64,000 nt of DNA from Pseudomonas sp. 5P_3.1_Bac2 (GTDB lineage Bacteria; Pseudomonadota; Gammaproteobacteria; Pseudomonadales; Pseudomonadaceae): NCBI RefSeq assembly GCF_025465995.1, contig NZ_JANLNY010000006.1, positions 620,001-684,000 of the forward strand, written 5' to 3'. The position numbers and the translations under genes were made by a program. Shown in pieces: positions 10,649 to 18,762 of the stretch. The notes below the pieces were generated by a model. The model ran no database searches. It saw nothing but the letters and a program-made list of their open reading frames with translations, and had not been told where the DNA came from. How positions within the stretch are numbered: the first letter of the stretch is position 1; the number at the start of each line of letters is the position of its first letter.

Positions 10649-10941
10649 GCGGATTTTTATTGCTCAGGTTTTTCGTGTTTAGGTGCTGCTGAATTGGTAT
10701 GTTAAAAAATGTTAGATTTCAAAAATACTTCACATAATCTGATCATTGGCGGATGATTTCTGCACCGGGTAGACGAGGTTTCACACGACCACAACGAGGG
10801 GCTTTAACCGACTCGGTGCTCAGACAGTGTGTCTAAGCGACGTCCCTGCGTGTTGGCCAAGCCTGCTTCGGCAACATCTACAACTCGGTCAGCGTTGGCG
10901 CCTGAGAGTAGAAGCCGTCTTTGTTTTGCTTTGGAGTTCCC

Positions 10942-11847
10942 ATGAATAACAAGAATGTCGGTGTCATCGGCCTAGGCGCAATGGGCTTGGGAATAGCCCG
11001 TACGTTGTTACGCAGTGGATTCAATGTGCATGCCTATGATGTTCGCAGTGCCGTTATAGAGCAGTTCAGTGAAGAGGGCGGCGTAGCCTGCACCTCGCCC
11101 GCCCATATAGCTGCCGAGTGTGATCTGATCATTAGTGTTGTGGTGAATGCCGAGCAGACGGATACGGTTCTGTTTGGAGAGACTGGCGCCGTGGTTGGGT
11201 TGCGGCCAGGTAGCGTAGTGATAGGTTGTGCCACAGTCGCGCCAACCTATGCCGTAGAACTTGGGCAGAAGCTCGCCGCCCTCGGGTTGCTTTATCTCGA
11301 TGCGCCGATCTCCGGAGGTGCCGCTAAAGCGGCTGCCGGTGAGATGACGATGATGACCTCTGGACCTGCTGAGGCCTACGCCAAAGCCGACGACGTTCTG
11401 GCCGCTATGGCCGCAACGGTCTATCGCCTGGGCGACACCCATGGCCTGGGTTCGAAAGTCAAAATTATCAACCAGCTGTTGGCAGGTGTGCATATTGCCG
11501 CTGCAGCTGAAGCACTGGCGCTGGGCTTGCGAGAAGGGGTAGATGCAGCGGCGCTGTATGAGGTGATTACCCACAGTGCCGGTAACTCCTGGATGTTCGA
11601 GAATCGCGTGCCGCATATTCTTAACGCGGATTACACGCCATTGTCTGCCGTCGATATTTTCGTCAAAGACCTAGGGTTGGTATTGGATACTGCCCGGGCC
11701 AGCAAATTTCCATTGCCACTTTCGGCAACGGCTCATCAGATGTTTATGCAAGCTTCCAGTGCAGGCTTTGGCCGTGAGGATGACTCGGCAGTGATCAAGA
11801 TATTCCCGGGTATCGAACTGCCAGCCACTCAGACTGAATCTGCTTGA
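10942..11847 (+). CDS. ltnD: L-threonate dehydrogenase
   Basis: 301 residues from the ATG at 10942, which has a GGAG site; an upstream TTG start is less likely. A 3-hydroxyisobutyrate-dehydrogenase-family enzyme: Rossmann motif GLGAMGLGIA (10-19), substrate-binding block DAPISGGAAKA (120-130) and catalytic lysine K174 in GSKVKIINQLL. In the characterised pathway LtnD oxidises L-threonate to 2-oxo-tetronate with NAD+. The next genes encode the 3-oxo-tetronate kinase and decarboxylase and the isomerase, which is what points to threonate rather than another beta-hydroxy acid. Four ATA isoleucine codons occur in the first ~95 codons, unlike the neighbouring backbone genes, a sign of transfer. Confidence 0.85.
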   Translation: MNNKNVGVIGLGAMGLGIARTLLRSGFNVHAYDVRSAVIEQFSEEGGVACTSPAHIAAECDLIISVVVNAEQTDTVLFGETGAVVGLRPGSVVIGCATVAPTYAVELGQKLAALGLLYLDAPISGGAAKAAAGEMTMMTSGPAEAYAKADDVLAAMAATVYRLGDTHGLGSKVKIINQLLAGVHIAAAAEALALGLREGVDAAALYEVITHSAGNSWMFENRVPHILNADYTPLSAVDIFVKDLGLVLDTARASKFPLPLSATAHQMFMQASSAGFGREDDSAVIKIFPGIELPATQTESA

Positions 11848-11857
11848 GGAACGCTTC

Positions 11858-13150
11858 ATGACGACATTGTCCGCACGCCCATTATTGGGCTGCATCGCCG
11901 ACGATTTCACGGGGGCGACCGATCTTGCCAATATGCTGGTTCGAGGTGGCATGCGCACCGTACAAAGCATTGGCATTCCCAACGATAAAGCGACCGCCAC
12001 ACTGGATGCCGACGCCATTGTCATTGCCCTGAAATCCCGTACCGCACCGGTGGCGCAGGCGCTTGAAGAATCCCTCAAGGCTCTGGCCTGGCTGCGCGCG
12101 CAGGGCTGCGAACAGATCTATTTCAAATACTGCTCAACCTTCGACTCTACTGCTGCGGGTAATATCGGGCAGGTCAGCGAAGCGTTACTCCGAGCCCTGG
12201 ATAGCAACTTCACCATAGCCTGCCCGGCATTTCCGGAGAATGGCCGGACGATCTTTCGTGGTCACTTATTTGTGCAGGATCAACTGCTTAATGAGTCGGG
12301 CATGGAGCACCATCCGCTGACACCGATGACGGATGCCAACCTGGTTCGTATCTTAAAGATGCAGACTCAGCTGAATGTGGGTTTGCTGCGTTATGACACC
12401 ATCGCCCAGGGCGTTGAATCCGTAAGGACTCGTATTGCCGAACTGCGAGAGCAGGGGGGTGGCATCGCGATTGCCGATGCTCTGTCGGATCAGGATCTAT
12501 ATACCCTGGGTTCAGCGTGCGCCGACCTGCCGTTGTTGACCGGGGGCTCGGGATTGGCTCTGGGGCTGCCAGGCAACTTCCGCCGTGCCGGAAAGCTGCG
12601 TGACCTAGACGCGGCAAAATTGCCGCAAGTCTCCGGAGGGGAAGTCGTCCTGGCGGGCAGTGCCTCAACCGCCACAAATGGTCAGGTCGCGGCCTGGATT
12701 GAAGCGGGCCATCCAGCCCTGCGTATTGATCCCCTGGCTTTGGCCGCCGGCGAACCCGTCGTTACGCAAGCCCTGAATTTTGCACGCGAGAGCAAGCGCA
12801 CGGTCTTGATCTATGCCACCAGTTCACCGAACGAGGTCAAGTCGGTTCAACGACAACTAGGCGTCGAAAAATCGGGCAGTCTGGTTGAGCAGGCGTTTGC
12901 TGAAATTGCCCAAGGTTTGCAGCAGAGCGGCGTCCGCCGTTTTGTGATCGCCGGTGGTGAGACATCAGGGGCTGTGGTGCAGGCGCTGGGCATCCAACTG
13001 CTGCAAATTGGCGGGCAGATTGACCCTGGCGTACCCGCAACAGTCAGCACGACTGAAGAGCCTCTGGCGTTGGCTCTGAAATCAGGAAACTTCGGCGGCC
13101 GGGAGTTTTTCAGCAAGGCCCTAAGCCAACTCGCCGGAGGTGTGCAGTGA
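11858..13150 (+). CDS. otnK: 3-oxo-tetronate kinase (DUF1537 family)
   Basis: 430 residues. Two-domain DUF1537 acid-sugar kinase: N-terminal domain beginning CIADDFTGATDLANML (residues about 11-26), which binds the sugar acid, and a C-terminal nucleotide-binding domain with IAGGETSGAVVQALG near residue 365. It would phosphorylate 3-oxo-tetronate at O4 with ATP. It starts 10 nt after ltnD and overlaps otnC by 4 nt (GTGA), so the three enzymes are translated from one message. Exact substrate stereochemistry (D- or L-) cannot be read from sequence. Confidence 0.87.
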   Translation: MTTLSARPLLGCIADDFTGATDLANMLVRGGMRTVQSIGIPNDKATATLDADAIVIALKSRTAPVAQALEESLKALAWLRAQGCEQIYFKYCSTFDSTAAGNIGQVSEALLRALDSNFTIACPAFPENGRTIFRGHLFVQDQLLNESGMEHHPLTPMTDANLVRILKMQTQLNVGLLRYDTIAQGVESVRTRIAELREQGGGIAIADALSDQDLYTLGSACADLPLLTGGSGLALGLPGNFRRAGKLRDLDAAKLPQVSGGEVVLAGSASTATNGQVAAWIEAGHPALRIDPLALAAGEPVVTQALNFARESKRTVLIYATSSPNEVKSVQRQLGVEKSGSLVEQAFAEIAQGLQQSGVRRFVIAGGETSGAVVQALGIQLLQIGGQIDPGVPATVSTTEEPLALALKSGNFGGREFFSKALSQLAGGVQ

Positions 13151-13785
13151 GCTCGGAAAACGCTTTGCGAGAAGAGATTTGCGACGTTGGGCGCAGCCTT
13201 TATCAGCGTGGATACACCGTTGGCACTGCTGGCAATATCAGCGCACGGTTGGACGATGGCTGGTTGATTACACCAACGGACGCCTGTTTGGGACGCCTTG
13301 ATCCGGCAGCCATAGCCAAGGTCAATCTGGCCGGGGAGTGGATATCCGGGGATAAACCATCGAAGACACTGGCGCTTCATCGCCAAGTCTACGATCGCAA
13401 TTCAAGTGTCGGTGGTGTGGTGCATACCCACTCGACCCATCTGGTGGCATTGACCCTTGCTTGCGTGTGGCTGGAGGAGGACATCCTGCCAGCTTTAACG
13501 CCATATCAGGTGATGAAGGTCGGGCATATTCCGCTGATCGGCTATCAGCGTCCGGGCTCCCCCCTGGTGGCTGAGCAAGTCGCGGAGCTGGCCAACCGTG
13601 TCCGCGGGGTGATGCTTGAGCGGCTAGGCCCGGTGGTCTGGGAAAGCTCAGTATCTAAGGCCAGTTATCTTCTAGAAGAGCTGGAAGAAACCGCCAAGCT
13701 TTGGCTGATGACCGACCCCAAACCCGAGCCACTCGATCAGCAGGCGCTGACTGAGCTCAGAGAGGTGTTCGGCGCGCGCTGGTAA
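13147..13785 (+). CDS. otnC: 3-oxo-tetronate 4-phosphate decarboxylase (class II aldolase fold)
   Basis: 212 residues with a GTG start inside the otnK stop (GTGA). Class II aldolase/adducin fold: GTAGNISAR near 26-34 binds phosphate, and HTHSTH at 93-98 provides the zinc ligands. In the OtnC subgroup the enzyme releases CO2 from 3-oxo-tetronate 4-phosphate to leave dihydroxyacetone phosphate, which enters glycolysis. Assignment relies on the otnK neighbour; alone it could be read as an L-fuculose-phosphate aldolase-like protein. The following 136 nt separate it from the transporter and carry a small leader ORF. Confidence 0.85.
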   Translation: MSSENALREEICDVGRSLYQRGYTVGTAGNISARLDDGWLITPTDACLGRLDPAAIAKVNLAGEWISGDKPSKTLALHRQVYDRNSSVGGVVHTHSTHLVALTLACVWLEEDILPALTPYQVMKVGHIPLIGYQRPGSPLVAEQVAELANRVRGVMLERLGPVVWESSVSKASYLLEELEETAKLWLMTDPKPEPLDQQALTELREVFGARW

Positions 13786-13863
13786 CCGGCAAGATTTAAG
13801 ACAGACATTCACAAGGCATATCAAGGAACGCGCAGGCGATGTTCCGCGGTATCGGCTTGCCTG

Positions 13864-13876
13864 AAAACAATAAAAA
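13864..13876 (+). promoter_or_regulatory. A-rich Hfq/Crc-type motif before the tetronate transporter
   Basis: The stretch contains two overlapping matches to AANAANAA (AACAATAA and AATAAAAA), directly before an AGGAAG ribosome-binding site. In Pseudomonas such catabolite-activity motifs bind Hfq with Crc and block translation when preferred carbon sources are present. Confidence 0.55.
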
Positions 13877-13892
13877 CAGGAAGCAACCAATC

Positions 13893-13922
13893 ATGAATAA
13901 GTCCGAAAGAGGGTTTGTGTGA
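13893..13922 (+). CDS. Putative 9-codon leader peptide coupled to the transporter gene
   Basis: ATG behind AGGAAG encodes MNKSERGFV and ends in TGA whose last base is the first base of the transporter ATG (TGATG). A transporter SD (AGAGGG) lies inside this mini-ORF, so translating ribosomes would cover it. This looks like translational coupling, possibly extending control by the adjacent A-rich motif to the transporter. The ORF is tiny and could be accidental. Confidence 0.4.
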   Translation: MNKSERGFV

Positions 13923-15379
13923 TGAGCCCGTCAATCCTGCTAGTCACTGCCGCAGCGGGTATCGCGTTGTTACTGCTGCTGGTCCTTAAGTATAAGTTAC
14001 AACCCTTCGTGGCCCTGATTCTGGTCAGTCTCATAGTGGCCCTGAGCGCAGGGGTAAAAGCGACGGATCTGGTCGCCACTATTGAAGGCGGTATGGGCAA
14101 GACGCTAGGGCATATCGCTATCATTATCGCGTTGGGCGCTATGATTGGCCGCATTATTGAGCTTTCAGGCGGTTCGGAGGCGCTGGCCCAAGCCCTTATC
14201 AAGCGCTTTGGAAGCCGCAGGACAGCACTGGCCTTAACCACTGCCGGTTTTATGGTCGGGGTCCCAGTGTTCTTCGAGGTTGGCGTCATCATCCTGATGC
14301 CGCTGGTGTACGGCATTGCCCGCCGGGCACGCAAACCATTGCTGGTGTTCGCCTTACCCATGTGTGCGGCTTTGCTGACGGTGCATGCATTTTTGCCGCC
14401 ACATCCTGGTGCAGTGGCGGTAGCCAGCCAATTGGGGGTTGATATGGGCCGCATACTGATGTTCGGCCTGCCCATTACCGCGTTTCTTTGTTATGTCGGT
14501 TACAGCGTTGCAGGGCGCATGGCGCGCCGTGCTTATCCGATGACTGATGACATCCGTGCTGAGGTTTATGGCCCCCATGTCAGTAATCAGGATCTGGTCG
14601 CCTGGGCCCAGGAGCACGACGCTCCAAGCCAGCAGGATGTCGTGATTTCACCCATGAGCACAGAGGCCTCGGCCAGCAGCATTGCGGCTAGGTTGCCAGC
14701 AGCCCCGGCGCCGGGATTTGGCCTGATCGTCAGCTTGATTCTGTTACCTATCGTGCTGATTTTACTGGGCACAGTGTCCGGCTCATTACTGCCGGTCAAC
14801 TCACTGCTGCGCAGTATCATGACTGTGCTTGGTGCTCCTTTGGTCGCGTTGCTGATCGACACTTTACTCTGTGCCTGGTTACTGGGAGCCCGTCGCGGCT
14901 GGAGCCGTAGCCAGATATCTGACGTGATCGGCTCCGCGATACCCGCTGTGGCCATGGTCATCCTGATTGCCGGCGCCGGAGGTGTATTTGGCAAGGTCTT
15001 GGTTGACACAGGAATCGGTGCCGTGGTCTCCAATCTGCTACGAAGCACAGGCTTACCCGTGCTGGCGCTGGGGTTTCTATTGACCATGCTGTTACGTGCA
15101 GTACAAGGCTCGACGACCGTGGCACTGGTGACTACGGCTGGCATCATCAGCCCCCTGATTGCGACGCTGAGTCTTAGCCCAAACCAAATGGCCTTGCTGT
15201 CTCTAGCCATGGGCGGTGGCGGTTTAGCGGCATCCCACATCAATGATGCCGGTTACTGGATTTTCACAAAGATGGCTGGCCTGAGTGTGGCTGATGGGCT
15301 GCGTACCTGGACAGTGCTGACGACATTGCTTGGCACATTGGGGTTCATCCTGACCTCACTGCTTTGGCCTTTTGTCTGA
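13922..15379 (+). CDS. GntP-family organic-acid:proton symporter, probable tetronate importer
   Basis: 485 residues from ATG 13922 (a GTG one codon earlier is possible). Mostly hydrophobic with about 12 predicted helices; GntP landmarks include LGAMIGRIIELSGGSEALA near 80 and GGGLAASHINDAGYWIF near 440. A central hydrophilic loop (about 200-255) separates the halves. GntP proteins carry gluconate and related sugar acids; the placement between otnC and otnI suggests threonate/tetronate as substrate. The first 9 codons upstream form a coupled leader ORF. Confidence 0.85.
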   Translation: MSPSILLVTAAAGIALLLLLVLKYKLQPFVALILVSLIVALSAGVKATDLVATIEGGMGKTLGHIAIIIALGAMIGRIIELSGGSEALAQALIKRFGSRRTALALTTAGFMVGVPVFFEVGVIILMPLVYGIARRARKPLLVFALPMCAALLTVHAFLPPHPGAVAVASQLGVDMGRILMFGLPITAFLCYVGYSVAGRMARRAYPMTDDIRAEVYGPHVSNQDLVAWAQEHDAPSQQDVVISPMSTEASASSIAARLPAAPAPGFGLIVSLILLPIVLILLGTVSGSLLPVNSLLRSIMTVLGAPLVALLIDTLLCAWLLGARRGWSRSQISDVIGSAIPAVAMVILIAGAGGVFGKVLVDTGIGAVVSNLLRSTGLPVLALGFLLTMLLRAVQGSTTVALVTTAGIISPLIATLSLSPNQMALLSLAMGGGGLAASHINDAGYWIFTKMAGLSVADGLRTWTVLTTLLGTLGFILTSLLWPFV

Positions 15380-15400
15380 CTTTTAACCACAGGAGCTACC

Positions 15401-16186
15401 ATGCCTCGTTTTGCTGCCAATCTCAGCATGCTTTATCCGGAGTACGAGTTTCTTGAGCGCTTTTCCGCCGCTGCAGCCGATGGTTTCGATGCTGTGGAAT
15501 ATCTGTTTCCCTACGACCACAGCGCCGTCGAGCTTAAACAGCGTTTGCGCGACAACGGTTTGCAGCAAGTGCTGTTTAATGCGCCGCCTGGAGACTGGGC
15601 GGCAGGGGAGCGAGGGATAGCATCGTTACCAGGGCGGGAGCTGGAGTTTCGCAGTGGTTTTGATCGAGCGCTGGAATATGCCAGCGTGCTTGGCAATACG
15701 CGCATCCATGTGATGGCTGGGTTATTGCCCTCAGAGCAGTATCGCGCGCGAAATCACGAGGTTTATCTGGAGAACCTCACCTACGCCTGCACACAGGCCG
15801 CCAAGGCCGAGGTAACGGTGTTGCTGGAGCCGATCAATACCCGCGATATGCCAGGCTTCTTTCTCAACCGGCAAGATCAGGCCCATGCCATTCGCAAGGA
15901 AGTAGGCGCGCATAACCTGAAAGTACAGTTTGATTGCTACCACTGCCAAATCGTGGAGGGTGATCTGGCGAGCAAACTACAGCGGGACTTCAATGACATC
16001 GGGCATATCCAGATCGCAGGTGTACCTGATCGTCACGAACCGGATCAGGGTGAGGTGAATTACCCTTATTTGTTTGAATTGATTGACCAGCTCGGATATG
16101 ACGGCTGGATAGGCTGCGAGTACCGCCCCCGTGGCAATACATCTGCCGGTTTGCAATGGCTGCGGGACTGGAAAAGCAGCCAATAA
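15401..16186 (+). CDS. otnI: 2-oxo-tetronate isomerase (hydroxypyruvate isomerase family)
   Basis: 261 residues, start behind AGGAGC 21 nt after the transporter. A TIM-barrel of the xylose-isomerase/Hyi superfamily: N-terminus [20 protein letters not shown], metal-binding glutamates in [13 protein letters not shown] (near 145) and in GCEYRPRG (near 241). It is annotated as hydroxypyruvate isomerase in many genomes; beside ltnD, otnK and otnC the role is conversion of 2-oxo- to 3-oxo-tetronate, completing the path from threonate to dihydroxyacetone phosphate. It is the last gene of the operon; no clear terminator separates it from the convergent regulator gene. Confidence 0.86.
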   Translation: MPRFAANLSMLYPEYEFLERFSAAAADGFDAVEYLFPYDHSAVELKQRLRDNGLQQVLFNAPPGDWAAGERGIASLPGRELEFRSGFDRALEYASVLGNTRIHVMAGLLPSEQYRARNHEVYLENLTYACTQAAKAEVTVLLEPINTRDMPGFFLNRQDQAHAIRKEVGAHNLKVQFDCYHCQIVEGDLASKLQRDFNDIGHIQIAGVPDRHEPDQGEVNYPYLFELIDQLGYDGWIGCEYRPRGNTSAGLQWLRDWKSSQ

Positions 16187-16224
16187 TAGGCCCGTGAGAG
16201 GAGGGTGGAGAGGCCTTAACTCGA

Positions 16225-17037
16225 TTACGAATAATCAGCGGGGAGCCATAAATCCCCGCCTAATTTGCGAATGCCGTCAGCTGCCGCGCCGGCCAGTGCG
16301 TCATCACTGAGAATCAAGTCGAACTCCTCAAGGCCTGCAATTCTGTAAGTACTAAATGTGCCGTATTTCGAGCTGCTGGCCACCAGCACGACTTGCGCTG
16401 CCGACTGCATGGCCGCTTGTTTTACCTCAACCTTGAGTACTGATGGCGTGGTAAGGCCACGGCGTAAATCCCAGGAACTCGTCGATATAAATGCGATATC
16501 CGTGACGATCTGGCGCAGCGTAACAACCGCAAGGTTGCCCACTGATGAGCGATTGCTGTGATCCAACTGTCCGCCAGTGTGGATCACCGTAACGTGGGGA
16601 GCATCAAGCAGTGCCTGCACAATAGCGAAGTCATTCGTCACCACCGTCATGCCGGATAGCGCCGTTATATAAGGAACAATTTCCAGTGTGCTGGTGCCGG
16701 CATCCAGATAAATGGTCATATCGGCATGTAGCAAACGTGCGGCTAGCTTGGCCATGGCCAGTTTCTGCGGCAACTCAATGGCCGACTTGAGCTGTCGACT
16801 GGGTTCACTGTGCAATTGACTGGCAATGCGCACGCCACCGGTTACCGAATAGGCAAGGCCTTCCTGTTCAAGCAGCGCAATGTCGCGGCGTATGGTCATG
16901 TGCGAGCAGCCAAACATCTCCATCAACTGATGAACACTCAGCACCTGATGTTTGCGCAACGTACGTAACATCAACACACGACGCTGCTCAGGAATCATGG
17001 GTGCGCCATTTTCAACCGCGATGTCCTTTGTTGACAT
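16225..17037 (-). CDS. DeoR-family transcriptional regulator of the tetronate genes
   Basis: 270 residues; an alternative start at 16998 (MIPEQRRVLML) matches the usual DeoR N-terminus, so the first 13 residues are doubtful. Winged helix with recognition helix in CSHMTIRRDIALLEQEG (about 44-60), then a DeoRC sugar-phosphate sensing domain with YLDAGTST near 110 and VTNDFAIVQ near 135. Such proteins usually repress a neighbouring catabolic operon and release DNA on binding a phosphorylated intermediate; here that would be an otn intermediate such as 3-oxo-tetronate 4-phosphate. Convergent to the operon. An inverted repeat upstream of its start may be an autoregulatory site. Confidence 0.85.
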   Translation of the reverse strand: MSTKDIAVENGAPMIPEQRRVLMLRTLRKHQVLSVHQLMEMFGCSHMTIRRDIALLEQEGLAYSVTGGVRIASQLHSEPSRQLKSAIELPQKLAMAKLAARLLHADMTIYLDAGTSTLEIVPYITALSGMTVVTNDFAIVQALLDAPHVTVIHTGGQLDHSNRSSVGNLAVVTLRQIVTDIAFISTSSWDLRRGLTTPSVLKVEVKQAAMQSAAQVVLVASSSKYGTFSTYRIAGLEEFDLILSDDALAGAAADGIRKLGGDLWLPADYS

Positions 17038-17049
17038 TCAGGCTCCTGA

Positions 17050-17066
17050 ATCCATCGTTTATGGAT
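17050..17066. promoter_or_regulatory. Inverted repeat upstream of the DeoR gene
   Basis: ATCCAT-N5-ATGGAT, 12 nt before the regulator start. Possible operator for autoregulation. No copy was found in front of ltnD, which weakens the idea that it is the shared operator. The rest of the 309-nt gap to the lipoprotein gene holds only the terminator at 17261-17294. Confidence 0.35.
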
Positions 17067-17260
17067 ACAACGTGGGCCGACATAGTAGCGCAACTCATCT
17101 AGGACGCCATGGCGTGCGCTGCTCAATAACTGATGACTAGGACGGCTTGCAGAATGCTCAGGCTGAGCGAGGGCGGGATTTTACAGGCACAACTGCTAGC
17201 AGAGCGTTGTGCACAGGCTACGAGTCGGGTTGATAAAGCGATGGGAGTTAGCCTCGCAAT

Positions 17261-17294
17261 AAAAAAACGCCCGATGCGGTGCACCGAGCGTTTT
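17261..17294 (-). terminator. Terminator of the small lipoprotein gene
   Basis: On the minus strand, ACGCTCG pairs with CGGGCGT (one G-U pair) around an 11-nt loop, followed by a run of T (AAAAAAA at 17261-17267 on the plus strand). It lies 53 nt after the lipoprotein stop. Confidence 0.8.
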
Positions 17295-17346
17295 GATTGT
17301 CCTGGCAGTCGGTTTAAACCTATTTCAGGACGAGGCATGCGGCGGA

Positions 17347-17637
17347 TTAGTTACCGTCGACAGCGTCTTTAGCTTCGTCGCCAGCATCTTTGATTGCATC
17401 AGAGGCTTTGTTGGCGGCATCTTCAATTTTTTCACCGGTGGTAGGCTCAGTGCCCAACACTTGATGGGTTTTCTGTTCGATGGCTTCACCAGTCTTTTTG
17501 GCCGCATCGCCCAAGGATTCTACGGCCTCGGAAGCCGATTCTTTAGCGGACTGGACTTTGTCTTCTGGAGTCTTCTCACAAGCCGCCAGAGCCAGGACGG
17601 AAGCCAGGAGCAGAGTGGTTACGAATGGCTTTTGCAT
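17347..17637 (-). CDS. Small alanine/lysine/glutamate-rich lipoprotein
   Basis: 96 residues: signal peptide MQKPFVTTLLLASVLALAAC with lipobox LAAC, so the mature protein begins at C20. The rest is hydrophilic with irregular repeats of the type AKESASEA, AKKTGEAIEQK, NKASDAIKDAGDEAKDA. This spacing predicts amphipathic helices, as in small outer-membrane-anchored or stress-related lipoproteins. It has its own terminator and stands alone. Function unknown; no partner is suggested by the context. Confidence 0.8.
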   Translation of the reverse strand: MQKPFVTTLLLASVLALAACEKTPEDKVQSAKESASEAVESLGDAAKKTGEAIEQKTHQVLGTEPTTGEKIEDAANKASDAIKDAGDEAKDAVDGN

Positions 17638-17813
17638 AGTAGTAATCCCTAGTGTTTATAGTTTTGAATGCTTGGCGCCCAAGCATGCCGATTAAACAAC
17701 TTAATGGGCGTTAAGTTCCCTTAATTACTTTAGTTGTTCCTGGCCATATGGCTAATTAACGTAGAAACCGGGTCTGTGGGTTATCATGCGCGCTCTTTAT
17801 GTAGCGGGCCTGG

Positions 17814-17821
17814 AATAACAA
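17814..17821 (+). promoter_or_regulatory. A-rich Hfq/Crc-type motif at the thioesterase start
   Basis: AATAACAA fits AANAANAA and ends 1 nt before the ATG at 17823. The start has only a weak GGA as ribosome-binding site, so occupancy of this motif would block initiation. Confidence 0.4.
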
Positions 17822-17822
17822 C

Positions 17823-18284
17823 ATGAGCCAATCCTCGCTCTTCGAGCGGACCCAGTATTTCCTCTCAGCCTTACGTCATTGCCAAGTACTCGGCATGACG
17901 GTGCATAGCGCCGAGCCCAGCGGGCTGATTCTGCGCCTGCCATACAGCCAAATGATTGTCGGCAACCCACAAACCGGTGTGATTCATGGCGGCGCCATCA
18001 CCACCTTGATGGATACCACCTGCGGTATTTCTACGGTATGTGCTTTACCTGAATTTGAGTTGTGCCCAACTTTAGACCTGCGCATTGATTACATGCACCC
18101 GGCCCAGCCGCATAAAGATGTCTTGGCTTTTGCTGAGTGTTATCGAGTCACGCCCACTGTTATTTTTACCCGCGGTTATGCCTATCAGGATGACCCTAGC
18201 CAGCCAATTGCCCATGCGGTGGGCACCTTTATGCGCATGGGCAAGCCCGGCAGCACAGTCAGCAGCCTGAAGGGGCGTAGTTAA
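17823..18284 (+). CDS. PaaI-family hotdog thioesterase, first of a tandem pair
   Basis: 153 residues. Single hotdog domain with the active-site region VIHGGAITTLMDTTCGIS (about 57-74): HGG precedes the central helix and the Asp in LMD is the expected catalytic acid. Predicted to hydrolyse an aryl- or acyl-CoA thioester. It overlaps the next gene by one base (TAATG), and the second protein has the same fold, so the two may form a heteromer. Substrate cannot be deduced. Confidence 0.82.
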   Translation: MSQSSLFERTQYFLSALRHCQVLGMTVHSAEPSGLILRLPYSQMIVGNPQTGVIHGGAITTLMDTTCGISTVCALPEFELCPTLDLRIDYMHPAQPHKDVLAFAECYRVTPTVIFTRGYAYQDDPSQPIAHAVGTFMRMGKPGSTVSSLKGRS

Positions 18285-18730
18285 TGAGCGAGATCGATCT
18301 GAATCAGCTGGTGCAAGAGGCGCATCAGCAAAAAAACTACGACGCGCTGCTGAATTTAATTCCCTACGCTAAATTCCTCGGTATTGAGTGCGTGCGCTTT
18401 GGCGATGATGTGGTGTTTAAACTGCCGGCCAACCGCGACAACATCGGCAACCCCACTTTGCCGGCCCTGCACGGCGGGGTGATTGCCGGGTTTATGGAGC
18501 AAGCGGCGATGCTCCATTTACTGATGTATATGGGCATTGCCCACTTCCCGAAAATTATCGACTTTTCTGTCGATTACCTGCGCGCCGGGCATTTTCTTGA
18601 TACGTTCGTGCAGTGTCAGGTGTGGCGCCAGGGCCGGCGCGTTGCCAACGTCGCCATCACTGCTTGGCAGACGAAACAAAGCGAGCCTATCGCCACCGCA
18701 CGGGCGCATTTCAAAGTAGACGAGCCATAG
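18284..18730 (+). CDS. PaaI-family hotdog thioesterase, second of a tandem pair
   Basis: 148 residues. Hotdog core LHGGVIAGFMEQAAMLHLL near 62-80; the position equivalent to the catalytic Asp of the first protein is Glu in FMEQ. N-terminal 25 residues are hydrophilic (EAHQQKNYDALLNLIPYAKFLGIE). Co-translated with the preceding thioesterase. The two proteins have diverged well beyond a recent duplication. Confidence 0.8.
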   Translation: MSEIDLNQLVQEAHQQKNYDALLNLIPYAKFLGIECVRFGDDVVFKLPANRDNIGNPTLPALHGGVIAGFMEQAAMLHLLMYMGIAHFPKIIDFSVDYLRAGHFLDTFVQCQVWRQGRRVANVAITAWQTKQSEPIATARAHFKVDEP

Positions 18731-18762
18731 GCACCTAGTGGCCATCAGTTAAGGACCCGGCA

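Larger units (their letters stand above)
10301..10941. other. Intergenic region between the GGDEF gene and ltnD
   Basis: 640 nt without an intact gene. The left part holds a decayed IS3-type transposase fragment (10418-10525). The middle (about 10590-10740) is much richer in A/T than the surroundings and contains a 13-nt inverted repeat. The right part leads to the ltnD start behind TTTGGAG. The two flanking genes diverge, so both promoters must lie here. Confidence 0.8.
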
